Below are positions 6,405-12,020 of a stretch of 12,020 bases of DNA, piece after piece. The stretch's first letter is position 1. Every line of letters starts with the position of its first letter. The notes beneath the pieces are model-generated. The model was not told the DNA's origin. It worked only from the letters and a program-made list of their open reading frames with translations, and did no database searches. The stretch covers positions 3,952 through 15,971 of the forward strand of contig MHHD01000028.1 of assembly GCA_001805895.1 (NCBI GenBank). Reading direction: 5' to 3'. A program made the translations under genes and the position numbers. This DNA is from Omnitrophica WOR_2 bacterium RIFCSPLOWO2_12_FULL_51_8. Lineage in GTDB: Bacteria > Omnitrophota > Gorgyraeia > Gygaellales > Profunditerraquicolaceae.

Positions 6405-7143
6405 TTATCTCGGCCTTACGAGCATTTGTTTTTTTGATTTCCTTTGTCTTCTTCATATCCGCCGCCAAAATGATCGCCTCCGCAACCTCGCGCATAGACT
6501 TGCGGTTATCCATGCTGTATTTCCTGATCTTTAGATACGCCTCTTCCTCGCTGATGCCCTCATCGCTCATCATTATCCCTTTGGCGCGCTCGATCCTCTT
6601 ACGGGTCTCCAATTCCTCCTGAATCACTTTGCTTTTTACCATCAATTCCGCATTCTCGATCGCCATCGCCGCCTGATTAGCCACCGTAGTCATAATGTTG
6701 ACCTCCGTCTCGCTGAAATCGTGCGGCTTGGAAGTATAACAATTGATCACTCCGATCACCCTGCCCTTTACCGCCAGGGGCACACAGAGTAACGAACACA
6801 GGCCTTCTTTCTTGGCGATATCCTTATGCTTGTACTCCTTTTCCCTGGTAACATCCCTGATCACCAAGGGCCTGTTTTCTTTCACGGCCTTCCCGGACAC
6901 GCCCTCTCCGACTTTCAGGGGAGGTTTCCTGTTATATTCTTCGCTGACGCTTTGTGTCGCCCGGATTACCAGTTCGTTCTTCTTTTCATCAACCAGCATA
7001 AGAGAGCAGATATTTGAGCCCATCATCTCCGCGGCCACGGTAACTACCAGGCGCAGGATGTCTCCCAGGTAGATATCGGAGGCGATGGCCTTGCTTATTT
7101 TGGTTAAGGCGTTAATCTGTAATTCGTAAGGCATATTCTGCAT
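6400..7143 (-). CDS. GAF-ANTAR transcription antiterminator
   Basis: Regulator of 247 residues: a GAF sensor domain (about 15-165, with GEGVSGKAVKENRPLVIRDV and LCSLLCVPLAVKGRVIGVINCY) followed by a short helix and a C-terminal ANTAR RNA-binding domain (about 172-228, ETRKRIERAKGIMM, GISEEEAYLKIRKYSMDN, REVAEAII). ANTAR domains bind two-hairpin leader RNAs and prevent premature termination, often at nitrogen genes. The frame is open upstream to a TTG at 7257, but those extra 38 codons would run through the terminator at 7185-7231, so I place the start at ATG 7143. ATG 7134 is also possible; the Shine-Dalgarno is weak for both (GAAAGAGAG). It is first in a probable operon with the glutamate synthase-like gene. 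No phosphorylation (receiver) domain is present, so the signal is probably a ligand of the GAF domain. Confidence 0.9.
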   Translation of the reverse strand: MQNMPYELQINALTKISKAIASDIYLGDILRLVVTVAAEMMGSNICSLMLVDEKKNELVIRATQSVSEEYNRKPPLKVGEGVSGKAVKENRPLVIRDVTREKEYKHKDIAKKEGLCSLLCVPLAVKGRVIGVINCYTSKPHDFSETEVNIMTTVANQAAMAIENAELMVKSKVIQEELETRKRIERAKGIMMSDEGISEEEAYLKIRKYSMDNRKSMREVAEAIILAADMKKTKEIKKTNARKAEIT

Positions 7144-7184
7144 AACGGATGACTCTCTTTCTGCACATTTTATAGGCAGGCCAG

Positions 7185-7231
7185 AAAATAAAAAAACGCC
7201 CTCCGTCCGAATCTGGCTGCTGGAGAACGTT
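7185..7231 (-). terminator. Leader terminator upstream of GAF-ANTAR gene
   Basis: On the minus strand AACGTTCTCC (7231-7222) pairs over 10 bp with GGAGGGCGTT (7204-7195), with two G-U pairs, followed by TTTTTTT-A-TTTT, a strong rho-independent terminator. It sits about 45 nt downstream of the predicted transcript start and about 40 nt before the chosen start codon, so it must be an attenuator for this gene. Its apex again has CC/GG closing a six-base loop (AGATTC), with A at position 1 but T at position 4. An upstream stem AGAAC/GTTCT (minus strand; the second arm overlaps 7225-7229) would compete with the terminator's 5' arm. Confidence 0.8.
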
Positions 7232-7248
7232 TCTTTGTTCTTTCTCTC

Positions 7249-7269
7249 TAAGCACAAACACTGTGCTTA
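7249..7269 (-). promoter_or_regulatory. Hairpin at the 5' end of the GAF-ANTAR transcript
   Basis: Perfect 8-bp inverted repeat TAAGCACA/TGTGCTTA around a 5-nt centre, starting a few bases after the predicted transcription start. If the weak closing A-T pair opens, the loop becomes AGTGTTT, with A at 1 and G at 4, but it has seven bases, not six. It could be the first hairpin of an autoregulatory ANTAR leader, a 5' stabilising stem, or a DNA operator next to the promoter. Confidence 0.5.
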
Positions 7270-7281
7270 ATGATCAATAAA

Positions 7282-7310
7282 AGTATGGCACATTATTTTC
7301 CGGCTGTCAA
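7282..7310 (-). promoter_or_regulatory. Sigma70-type promoter for the GAF-ANTAR operon
   Basis: On the minus strand a perfect -35 TTGACA (7310-7305), a 17-bp spacer and a -10 CATACT (7287-7282) lie in the 86-bp gap between the MFS stop codon and the GAF-ANTAR leader. Transcription should begin near 7274-7276, placing the hairpin 7249-7269 and the terminator 7185-7231 in the untranslated leader. It is the only convincing promoter I can read in the window. Confidence 0.75.
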
Positions 7311-7343
7311 GTTTTATTTTTGGTCCTGGCAGTGTTGCTCTGA

Positions 7344-8540
7344 TCATATCTCCCGGATCCGCGGGCAGAGGGCGTTGAGCAGGGCAAAAAATGCGCCGCA
7401 GACGATGCCGCTCAAGAGCACTGCCGTAGAAACCCCCCAGGCCTGCGCGACGCTGCCGGCAATCAGGTTGCCGAAAGGCATAAAACCGGCAAAGGTCAGC
7501 ATAAACACGCTCATCACCCTGCCCCGGAATTCATCGGGGACGCTGGTCTGCAGGATGGTATTGATCAGGGCGACGCCGGTTACGGTAGAACCCCCGACCA
7601 GGGCCAGGACCAACAACGACAAGAAATAATTTTTGGATAAAGCGAAAATGATCAGCGAAAGCGAGAAGACCAGCAAAGACCCTGCCAGGAAATCCCCCTT
7701 ACGTCTGAAATCGCCCAGCCGCGCCAAGAGCAATGCGCCGATTAACGCCCCGATGCCGGCGCAAGACATCAGCCAGCCAAACCCTTGCATGCCCACCTTG
7801 AGGATCTCATTGGCAAAGGCCGGCATGAGGATGACGTAGGAGATACCGAATAAACTGACCACCCCCACCACCGCCATCAATGCCAGGATCAGGCGGTTGT
7901 CCCTGACAAAAACCAGCCCCTCCCAGAGGTCCCGCAGGGCATGGTTAGAGTTATGCCCCTTGGGCCGGTTGCCGGCCCGGATGAGGAAAAGGGCGATAAT
8001 CACCGCCAGGAAACTTACGCCGTTAAGGTAGAAGCAGCCGCTTACCCCGATAGTGGAAATCAATATGCCGGCCAAGGCCGGGCCGATGATCCGGCTGGAA
8101 TTAAAGGCCACGGAATTCAGGGCAATGGCATTAAAGAGGTGCTCCCTGCCGGCCAGCTCCATCACCACCGCTTGGCGGCTGGGGGCATCAAAGGCCATCA
8201 CTACGCCGTTAAAAAAGGCAAGCCACATAATTTGCAGCGGGGTGATCAACTTGACCTGCGTTAATACCGCCAGCAGGAATGCCAGGAGCATAAAGGCGCT
8301 CTGCGTAATGAGCAGGATATTTTTCTTGTTTACCCGGTCGGCCAGCAGGCCGCCGAACAGAGAAAATAAAAATACCGGGATGGAGCCCAGGAAACCTACT
8401 ACCCCAAGGAGGAAGGCGGAATGGGTCAGTTCAAATACCAGCCAGCTCTGCGCCATAACCTGGATCCAGGTGCCGATCAGCGAAACAAACATCCCGTACC
8501 AGTAGATGCGGAAATCCCTGACCTTTAAGGAAGAAAACAT
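7344..8540 (-). CDS. MFS transporter, MFS_3/EntS-like exporter
   Basis: Inner-membrane secondary transporter of 398 residues with about 12 hydrophobic helices, usual for the major facilitator superfamily. The N-terminus (SSLKVRDFRIYWYGMFVSLIGTWIQ) and the C-terminal half (SVPDEFRGRVMSVFMLTF) are typical of the MFS_3 group, which includes the enterobactin exporter EntS and many uncharacterised drug/siderophore exporters. Motif A-like GGLLADRVNKKN is at 63-74, and FDAPSRQAVVMEL follows helix 4. The substrate cannot be predicted. The ATG at 8540 fits the family start but has no recognisable Shine-Dalgarno, and it lies only 12 bp from the nested inverted repeat. Its stop is 86 bp upstream of the next gene's leader and no strong terminator is visible between them. 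It appears unrelated to the blocks on either side. Confidence 0.93.
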   Translation of the reverse strand: MFSSLKVRDFRIYWYGMFVSLIGTWIQVMAQSWLVFELTHSAFLLGVVGFLGSIPVFLFSLFGGLLADRVNKKNILLITQSAFMLLAFLLAVLTQVKLITPLQIMWLAFFNGVVMAFDAPSRQAVVMELAGREHLFNAIALNSVAFNSSRIIGPALAGILISTIGVSGCFYLNGVSFLAVIIALFLIRAGNRPKGHNSNHALRDLWEGLVFVRDNRLILALMAVVGVVSLFGISYVILMPAFANEILKVGMQGFGWLMSCAGIGALIGALLLARLGDFRRKGDFLAGSLLVFSLSLIIFALSKNYFLSLLVLALVGGSTVTGVALINTILQTSVPDEFRGRVMSVFMLTFAGFMPFGNLIAGSVAQAWGVSTAVLLSGIVCGAFFALLNALCPRIREI

Positions 8541-8552
8541 AATAATTTAGAT

Positions 8553-8638
8553 TGATTACACAGATTTTTAAAAATAGATTACACAGATTATCCGAGATGA
8601 AGCAATCTGTGTAATCTGGAATTTAATCTGTGTAATCA
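8553..8638. repeat. Nested inverted repeat of a 13-mer (four copies)
   Basis: Four copies of GATTACACAGATT: two direct (8554-8566, 8577-8589) and two inverted (8604-8616, 8625-8637). Copies 1 and 4 pair as the outer stem and copies 2 and 3 as the inner stem. The flanking base of each pair is also complementary (outer T with A at 8553/8638, inner A with T at 8576/8617), giving two 14-bp stems. It fills most of the 115-bp gap between the ferredoxin stop and the MFS start. No T-run follows on either strand, so it is not a standard terminator. It looks like an intergenic repeat of the kind scattered in some genomes; only this one locus is visible here. Confidence 0.9.
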
Positions 8639-8655
8639 TAAATAAGTTTTTGATT

Positions 8656-9267
8656 TTACGACTTTAATACCGCTTCGCGCCGGCAGCGGGGGCAGATGAT
8701 CTTGATGCGGTCAGCGCGTTGAAATTCCATTTCCTTTTTGGGAAATAATCCTTCCCGCGGGGCCAGGCCGGCTTCGCGCAGATAGGAAAGCGTCAATGAG
8801 GAATTGGAAAATAAAAGCGGCCCTATTTTTTTAGCCACCCAGCCATACTGCTCCACCGGCACAATCGGCTCGGCGCAGCAGCCGCAGACTAAGAGCTCTT
8901 TCTCTATTTCTTGTTTTAGGGCTTCTCTGTCTTCCGTAGTAGCCAGGGCAAACTCCTGAGAGAGCATAATCCCTTTCTCCGTCGGACAATTGGCCTGGCA
9001 GAGGCCGCAGAATACGCAAATATCCCAGCGCAGCGTAAATTTCCTTCTCGCCCTGCCGTTTAAAACCCGGTCCTCGTATTCTATCGCCCGGGCGGGGCAG
9101 ACCTGAAAACAGGCGGTGCAGCCCATACAGTCCTTTTCGTGAAAGTACGGCCGGCCGCGGAAACGCTCGAATGGCTGGTGCGGCTGAGAGGGAAATTTTG
9201 ACGTGTATGGGCCTTTAAGCAAGGCCTTGACCGCCTCTTTTAATTCCCGCAATTTTGGGTATCTCAT
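8656..9267 (-). CDS. Dicluster 4Fe-4S ferredoxin-like subunit with C-terminal Cys-pair domain
   Basis: Electron-transfer protein of 203 residues. Two 4Fe-4S motifs are seen: CMGCTACFQVCP (C47, C50, C53, C57) and CVFCGLCQANCP (C84, C87, C90, C94), as in NuoI/HycF/MbhN-type subunits. The C-terminal half has CGCC (128-131) and CPRC (192-195), which may make a zinc-ribbon or rubredoxin-like site seen in some hydrogenase-linked ferredoxin proteins. There are no membrane helices, so it should sit on the cytoplasmic face of a membrane complex. The start is ATG at 9267 because it overlaps the mrpG stop (ATGA) and has AGGG upstream; a longer frame to 9303 would overlap mrpG by about 40 bp. It is the last gene of the Mrp-type operon, indicating that the membrane module is redox-driven, probably by ferredoxin or hydrogen. 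Confidence 0.88.
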   Translation of the reverse strand: MRYPKLRELKEAVKALLKGPYTSKFPSQPHQPFERFRGRPYFHEKDCMGCTACFQVCPARAIEYEDRVLNGRARRKFTLRWDICVFCGLCQANCPTEKGIMLSQEFALATTEDREALKQEIEKELLVCGCCAEPIVPVEQYGWVAKKIGPLLFSNSSLTLSYLREAGLAPREGLFPKKEMEFQRADRIKIICPRCRREAVLKS

Positions 9268-9599
9268 TTTTTCCCTGCCTCGTCCTCGGCGTATTGATCG
9301 CACACCGACTTATCCCAGAGCTTCACTCCGGACTTATGGGCGCCGCGGGAAAGCGCGTGCGCGGCTACCGGCGAAGTCAAAAGTAGAAATAAAATGCATA
9401 AAAATGCCTTGATCCCTGTCCCGCTAAGGCCCTTAACCACTAACGCGCCAAAAAGAATACTGCAGGTGCCCAGGGTAACGCATTTAGTGGTGGCTTGCAG
9501 CCGATTATAAACATCAGGCAGGCGGATTAAACCTAAACAGCCGAATAGATCAAAGGCTAACCCGATGACAATAAATAAATTCCCGGCAACCTCACTCAT
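9264..9599 (-). CDS. mrpG: Mrp/Mnh-type antiporter subunit G
   Basis: Small membrane protein of 111 residues with three hydrophobic helices and the family signature GLIRLPDVYNRLQATTKCVTLG near the first loop, plus LLLTSPVAAHALSRGAH in helix 3. MrpG is a structural subunit of the multi-subunit Na+/H+ antiporter and of the related modules in membrane-bound hydrogenases. A TTG codon directly before the ATG would extend it by one residue. I chose the ATG at 9599 because it stands 4 nt after a GGGGG Shine-Dalgarno. It overlaps the end of mrpF by 8 bp, and its stop overlaps the ferredoxin start by 4 bp. Confidence 0.92.
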   Translation of the reverse strand: MSEVAGNLFIVIGLAFDLFGCLGLIRLPDVYNRLQATTKCVTLGTCSILFGALVVKGLSGTGIKAFLCILFLLLTSPVAAHALSRGAHKSGVKLWDKSVCDQYAEDEAGKK

Positions 9600-9969
9600 C
9601 AAACCCCCTTCCCTCTAAATACTTGGCCAGGGCCAGCGCCCCGATAAAACTTTGCAAGGCCCAGGCAATGGCAATATCAATATACCAGTCCCTGCCCGTG
9701 GGAATGCTCAAAATCGCGCAAAATCCGACAATGAGAATCCCTAAGGTATCTACCGCCACCGCCCGGTCTGCCGGAGTCGGCCCGCGCATTAATCTGAACA
9801 GGCAAAAGGCAAAGCAAACCATCAGCATAAAAAAACAGCGCGACAAAAACGGCGACTGCCATCTTAACAAAGACGGTAATGGGTAGATGCTGATGAAGAG
9901 CAACGTTAGCGATATCCCTAATAACCCCAGGCACCAGCCAAGATATCTTGATGGAAATTTAGATCTCAT
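9592..9969 (-). CDS. mrpF: Mrp/Mnh-type antiporter subunit F, N-terminally long
   Basis: Membrane subunit of 125 residues. The core from about residue 45 matches MrpF: FCLFRLMRGPTPADRAVAVDTLGILIVG, with two further helices. The family is usually near 90 residues, so this protein carries roughly 35 extra N-terminal residues with one more hydrophobic segment (LGWCLGLLGISLTLLFISIY). The long start is supported by an ATGA overlap with the mrpE stop (9966-9969). An internal ATG (FFMLMV) would give a short form but has no such coupling. Works with MrpE and MrpG in the membrane module. Confidence 0.92.
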   Translation of the reverse strand: MRSKFPSRYLGWCLGLLGISLTLLFISIYPLPSLLRWQSPFLSRCFFMLMVCFAFCLFRLMRGPTPADRAVAVDTLGILIVGFCAILSIPTGRDWYIDIAIAWALQSFIGALALAKYLEGRGFDE

Positions 9970-10460
9970 TCAAAAATCCTCTTTAAGACCCCCTCAAAAG
10001 TTTTCACGATCCGTTGAGCTGCCTCTTGGGTATCCTGGCTCTTGACATCAATCCAATGAATATAAAGAATGCCTTCTTCCGGCGAAATATCCACGCATAA
10101 AGTCCCCGGCGTAAGCGTAATGGAATTGGCCAGAAAGGTGAGCGCGGTATCCGACCTTAGGCTGGTCATGACCTTAACGATTCCGGGATTGATCGGTAAT
10201 CTGGGATTAAGCACTCTTGCGGCCACATCAATGTTTGCCTTCAGGCACTCCCAGAGGAACAAAGGGACATAATAACAAAACCATAGATAACGGCTGATAT
10301 GGCCGAAGTGGTGCGGCCGGCGCGTAAATAAATCGCCGGTCAAAAATGCCGCCAGCCCTGCGGCAAAGATCCCCACTATCGCATGCTGCGCATCAATCGG
10401 CCAGCCCAAAAGCATCCAGACAATAAAACCGATGACAAAAAGTATCAATTTGCTTTTCAC
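9966..10460 (-). CDS. mrpE: Mrp/Mnh-type antiporter subunit E
   Basis: Subunit of 164 residues, normal length. Two hydrophobic N-terminal segments are followed by WECLKANIDVAARVLNP, LPINPGIVKV and SDTALTFLANSITLTPGTL, the hallmark stretch of MrpE, and a soluble cytoplasmic C-terminal part. The start is GTG at 10460, overlapping the mrpD stop as GTGA, with GGAGG about 10 nt upstream. This subunit is also the first gene of archaeal Mbh hydrogenase modules, so its presence does not tell an antiporter from a hydrogenase-like complex. Confidence 0.95.
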   Translation of the reverse strand: MKSKLILFVIGFIVWMLLGWPIDAQHAIVGIFAAGLAAFLTGDLFTRRPHHFGHISRYLWFCYYVPLFLWECLKANIDVAARVLNPRLPINPGIVKVMTSLRSDTALTFLANSITLTPGTLCVDISPEEGILYIHWIDVKSQDTQEAAQRIVKTFEGVLKRIFE

Positions 10461-11968
10461 CGCGCCGCTGCCTCCAGCACTATATTCGCGTATCCCCTGC
10501 CTTCTAATAATACATTCACCGCTTGATCAAGAAAAAATTTTAGCGGCGGTAACAGCAAAAATGAAGCTAAGAGACAAATGGCCGCCAAACCGACCATTGA
10601 TGATTTCATTGCCAGAGGCGCCTCCCTGATATCCTTATATTTTTCTTTTAGCGGCCCCAAAAAGGCGTATTTTTGCACCTTCATAAAACTGGCTAAGGTC
10701 AAGATGGAAGCGGCCGCCGCGGCAATCGCATAGCCGAGATGCCCTTTCTGGATGCAGGCAAAAATAATCAACAGCTTGCTAAAGAACCCGTTAAAGGGCG
10801 GGATTCCGGCAATAGACAGAGAGGCGACTAAATTTGTATTTGCGGTTACCGGCATCTTTTCTTTCAGGCCGGACATCTCTTTTAAATCGCGCGTGCCGGC
10901 AGCATAATCTATTGCCCCGGCGTTTAAAAAAAGCAAGGACTTAAAAATCGAATGATTAAACAAATGGAACAGCCCTCCCAGGATGCCTAAGGGCGTGCCC
11001 AGGCCGATGCCTAAAACCACATAACCTATCTGGCTGATGGAATGGTAAGCCAATAATCTTTTTAGGTCCCATTGCGAAAGCGCCAGGATCACCGCCACCA
11101 CCATAGAAAGGGCACCCAGGAACATTAACACCGACAAATAAGACTGGGACGCGCCGAAAATATTGAAAAAAACCCTTATCAGGCAATAAACCCCTAAGGT
11201 TTTAATCAAGACCCCCGAGAGCATGGCAGAAATTGATGCCGGGGCAGAGGGGTGGGCATCAGGCAGCCAGGCGTGGAAAGGCACCAACGCCGCCTTGAGG
11301 CCGAACCCCATCAGAAAAAGCGTTGATACAAAGGGTATAAGCCAGACGCTGGGTTTATCGTTTAATACCCGAGCCATGTCTGCCATATTCAAGGTAGAGG
11401 TAAAGCCGTAGAGGAAGGCTATTCCCACGAAGATAAAACTTGAGGCCAGAGAGCCCATCACCGCATATTTGAAAGCGGCCTCCAGTTCCTCCGCCTCGGT
11501 GCCAAAGGCAACCAGCGCGTAACTGGCGATAGAGGCGATCTCTAAAAAAACGAACAGGTTGAATAAATCGCCGGTAACGATTAAACCGTTCATTCCGGTA
11601 AGCATCAGGAAAAGCAAAGTATAGAATTTCGGTTTATCGGTATATTTTTCCATATAGCTTATGGAATACACCGCCACAAAGAAGGCCACAATATTTACGG
11701 TAACCAGCATAAATGCGGCAAGCCCGTCCAAGACCAGACAGATGCCAAATGGCGGGACCCAGCCGCCGATTTTATAGACTAAGATTCCGCTTCCAGAATG
11801 GCGCAGGGCGGCGAAACTGCAAAAAGAAAGGATGAGCAGTATCAGGCAGGCCAACGTTGAAAGAATATCTGCCAGCGAACGCCTGACAAATCTGCCAATT
11901 AAAGACGTAAAGAAAGCGGTAAAAAGCGGGATAATTACAAAGAGGGGGATAATCTGCGCGCCACTCAT
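10457..11968 (-). CDS. mrpD: Mrp/Mnh-type antiporter subunit D (NuoM/N-like, ion-translocating)
   Basis: Polytopic membrane protein of 503 residues, about 14 helices, of the proton-conducting antiporter family shared with NuoL/M/N. Key charged residues of the ion path are present: E143 in LFNLFVFLEIASIASYAL, K225 in GLKAALVPFHAWLPDAH, K256 in GVLIKTLG, and H335 and K343 in LFHLFNHSIFKSLLFL. It should move H+ or Na+ across the inner membrane. The ATG at 11968 follows AAAGG by 7 nt and lies 3 nt after the stop codon of the preceding gene. The order D-E-F-G matches Mrp operons; subunits A, B and C would be expected to the right of the window. Confidence 0.95.
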   Translation of the reverse strand: MSGAQIIPLFVIIPLFTAFFTSLIGRFVRRSLADILSTLACLILLILSFCSFAALRHSGSGILVYKIGGWVPPFGICLVLDGLAAFMLVTVNIVAFFVAVYSISYMEKYTDKPKFYTLLFLMLTGMNGLIVTGDLFNLFVFLEIASIASYALVAFGTEAEELEAAFKYAVMGSLASSFIFVGIAFLYGFTSTLNMADMARVLNDKPSVWLIPFVSTLFLMGFGLKAALVPFHAWLPDAHPSAPASISAMLSGVLIKTLGVYCLIRVFFNIFGASQSYLSVLMFLGALSMVVAVILALSQWDLKRLLAYHSISQIGYVVLGIGLGTPLGILGGLFHLFNHSIFKSLLFLNAGAIDYAAGTRDLKEMSGLKEKMPVTANTNLVASLSIAGIPPFNGFFSKLLIIFACIQKGHLGYAIAAAAASILTLASFMKVQKYAFLGPLKEKYKDIREAPLAMKSSMVGLAAICLLASFLLLPPLKFFLDQAVNVLLEGRGYANIVLEAAAR

Positions 11969-11971
11969 TGA

Positions 11972-12020
11972 TTAACCTTTGAGTTTTTTGATCTTGGTAA
12001 TATCAAAAGTGCCGTATTTT
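11972..12020 (-). CDS. C-terminal tail of upstream gene of the Mrp-type operon (partial)
   Basis: Fifteen codons ending in TAA are visible (KYGTFDITKIKKLKG). The frame stops 3 nt before the mrpD start, the tight spacing seen elsewhere in this operon. From operon order it could be MrpC or another NuoL/M/N-like subunit. The 15 residues are too few to identify it. Confidence 0.5.
   Translation of the reverse strand, partial: KYGTFDITKIKKLKG

Noticed and set aside
7144..7257. Extension of the GAF-ANTAR protein by 38 residues to a TTG start
   Set aside because: The extra codons overlap a strong terminator and its T-tract, the added residues resemble no known domain, and the TTG is only about 18 nt from the predicted transcript start.
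8553..8638. CRISPR array or rho-independent terminator made of the 13-mer repeats
   Set aside because: Copies are in opposite orientations with unequal short gaps, which is not an array. No T-run follows the stems on either strand, so it is not a standard terminator.
8831..9019. Alternative minus-strand frame inside the ferredoxin gene, and many plus-strand frames opposite nadE, the glutamate synthase-like gene, the MFS gene and mrpD
   Set aside because: They lie wholly inside well-supported genes, have no family motifs, and show low-complexity Arg/Pro/Ala-rich translations typical of antisense or out-of-frame reading.
9268..9303. Longer ferredoxin start at 9303
   Set aside because: It would overlap mrpG by about 40 bp. 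The ATG at 9267 has the ATGA stop/start overlap and a Shine-Dalgarno, and gives a normal N-terminus.

Overview
The window reads almost entirely on the minus strand. It holds two functional blocks, separated by an MFS exporter gene and a nested inverted repeat. The organism is a Gram-negative-type (outer-membrane), probably anaerobic bacterium: there is a beta-barrel porin with a C-terminal Phe, and a ferredoxin-linked Mrp-type membrane module. The gene content and moderate GC fit an uncultured lineage such as Omnitrophota or a deltaproteobacterial relative. That placement is an inference from style only; no rRNA, tRNA or other marker gene is present.

Right-hand block (8656-12020), transcribed right to left: the C-terminal tail of an unidentified gene, then mrpD, mrpE, mrpF, mrpG and a dicluster ferredoxin-like protein. 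The Mrp-type genes are joined by start/stop overlaps. This is the end of an operon for an ion-translocating membrane complex, either an Mrp antiporter or, because a ferredoxin subunit is attached, a group 4 hydrogenase-like (Mbh/Mbx-type) complex. After it come a nested inverted repeat (8553-8638) and an MFS_3-type exporter (7344-8540).

Left-hand block (1-7310) is a nitrogen-assimilation island. A good sigma70 promoter (TTGACA-17 bp-CATACT) drives a short leader with a terminator, then a GAF-ANTAR antiterminator protein. Next come an FMN-binding glutamate synthase-like protein, a terminator/attenuator hairpin, glutamine-dependent NAD+ synthetase (nadE), a small sigma-70-like factor 1 nt behind nadE, a 276-bp leader with two terminator-like hairpins, a BBP2-type porin and an ammonium transporter (amt, cut by the window edge).

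The main point of interest is that the window appears to encode both an RNA-binding antiterminator and its candidate RNA targets. ANTAR proteins are known to bind RNA hairpins with six-base loops carrying A at position 1 and G at position 4. Such loops occur in the porin-amt leader (ATTGAA and AACGAT) and in the gltB-like/nadE junction (AATGCG). In three separate places the apex of a terminator-like hairpin has the form CC-A-N5-GG. The third of these lies in the leader of the GAF-ANTAR gene itself and suggests autoregulation, although its loop has T rather than G at position 4. No tRNA, rRNA, CRISPR array, transposase or phage gene was found.
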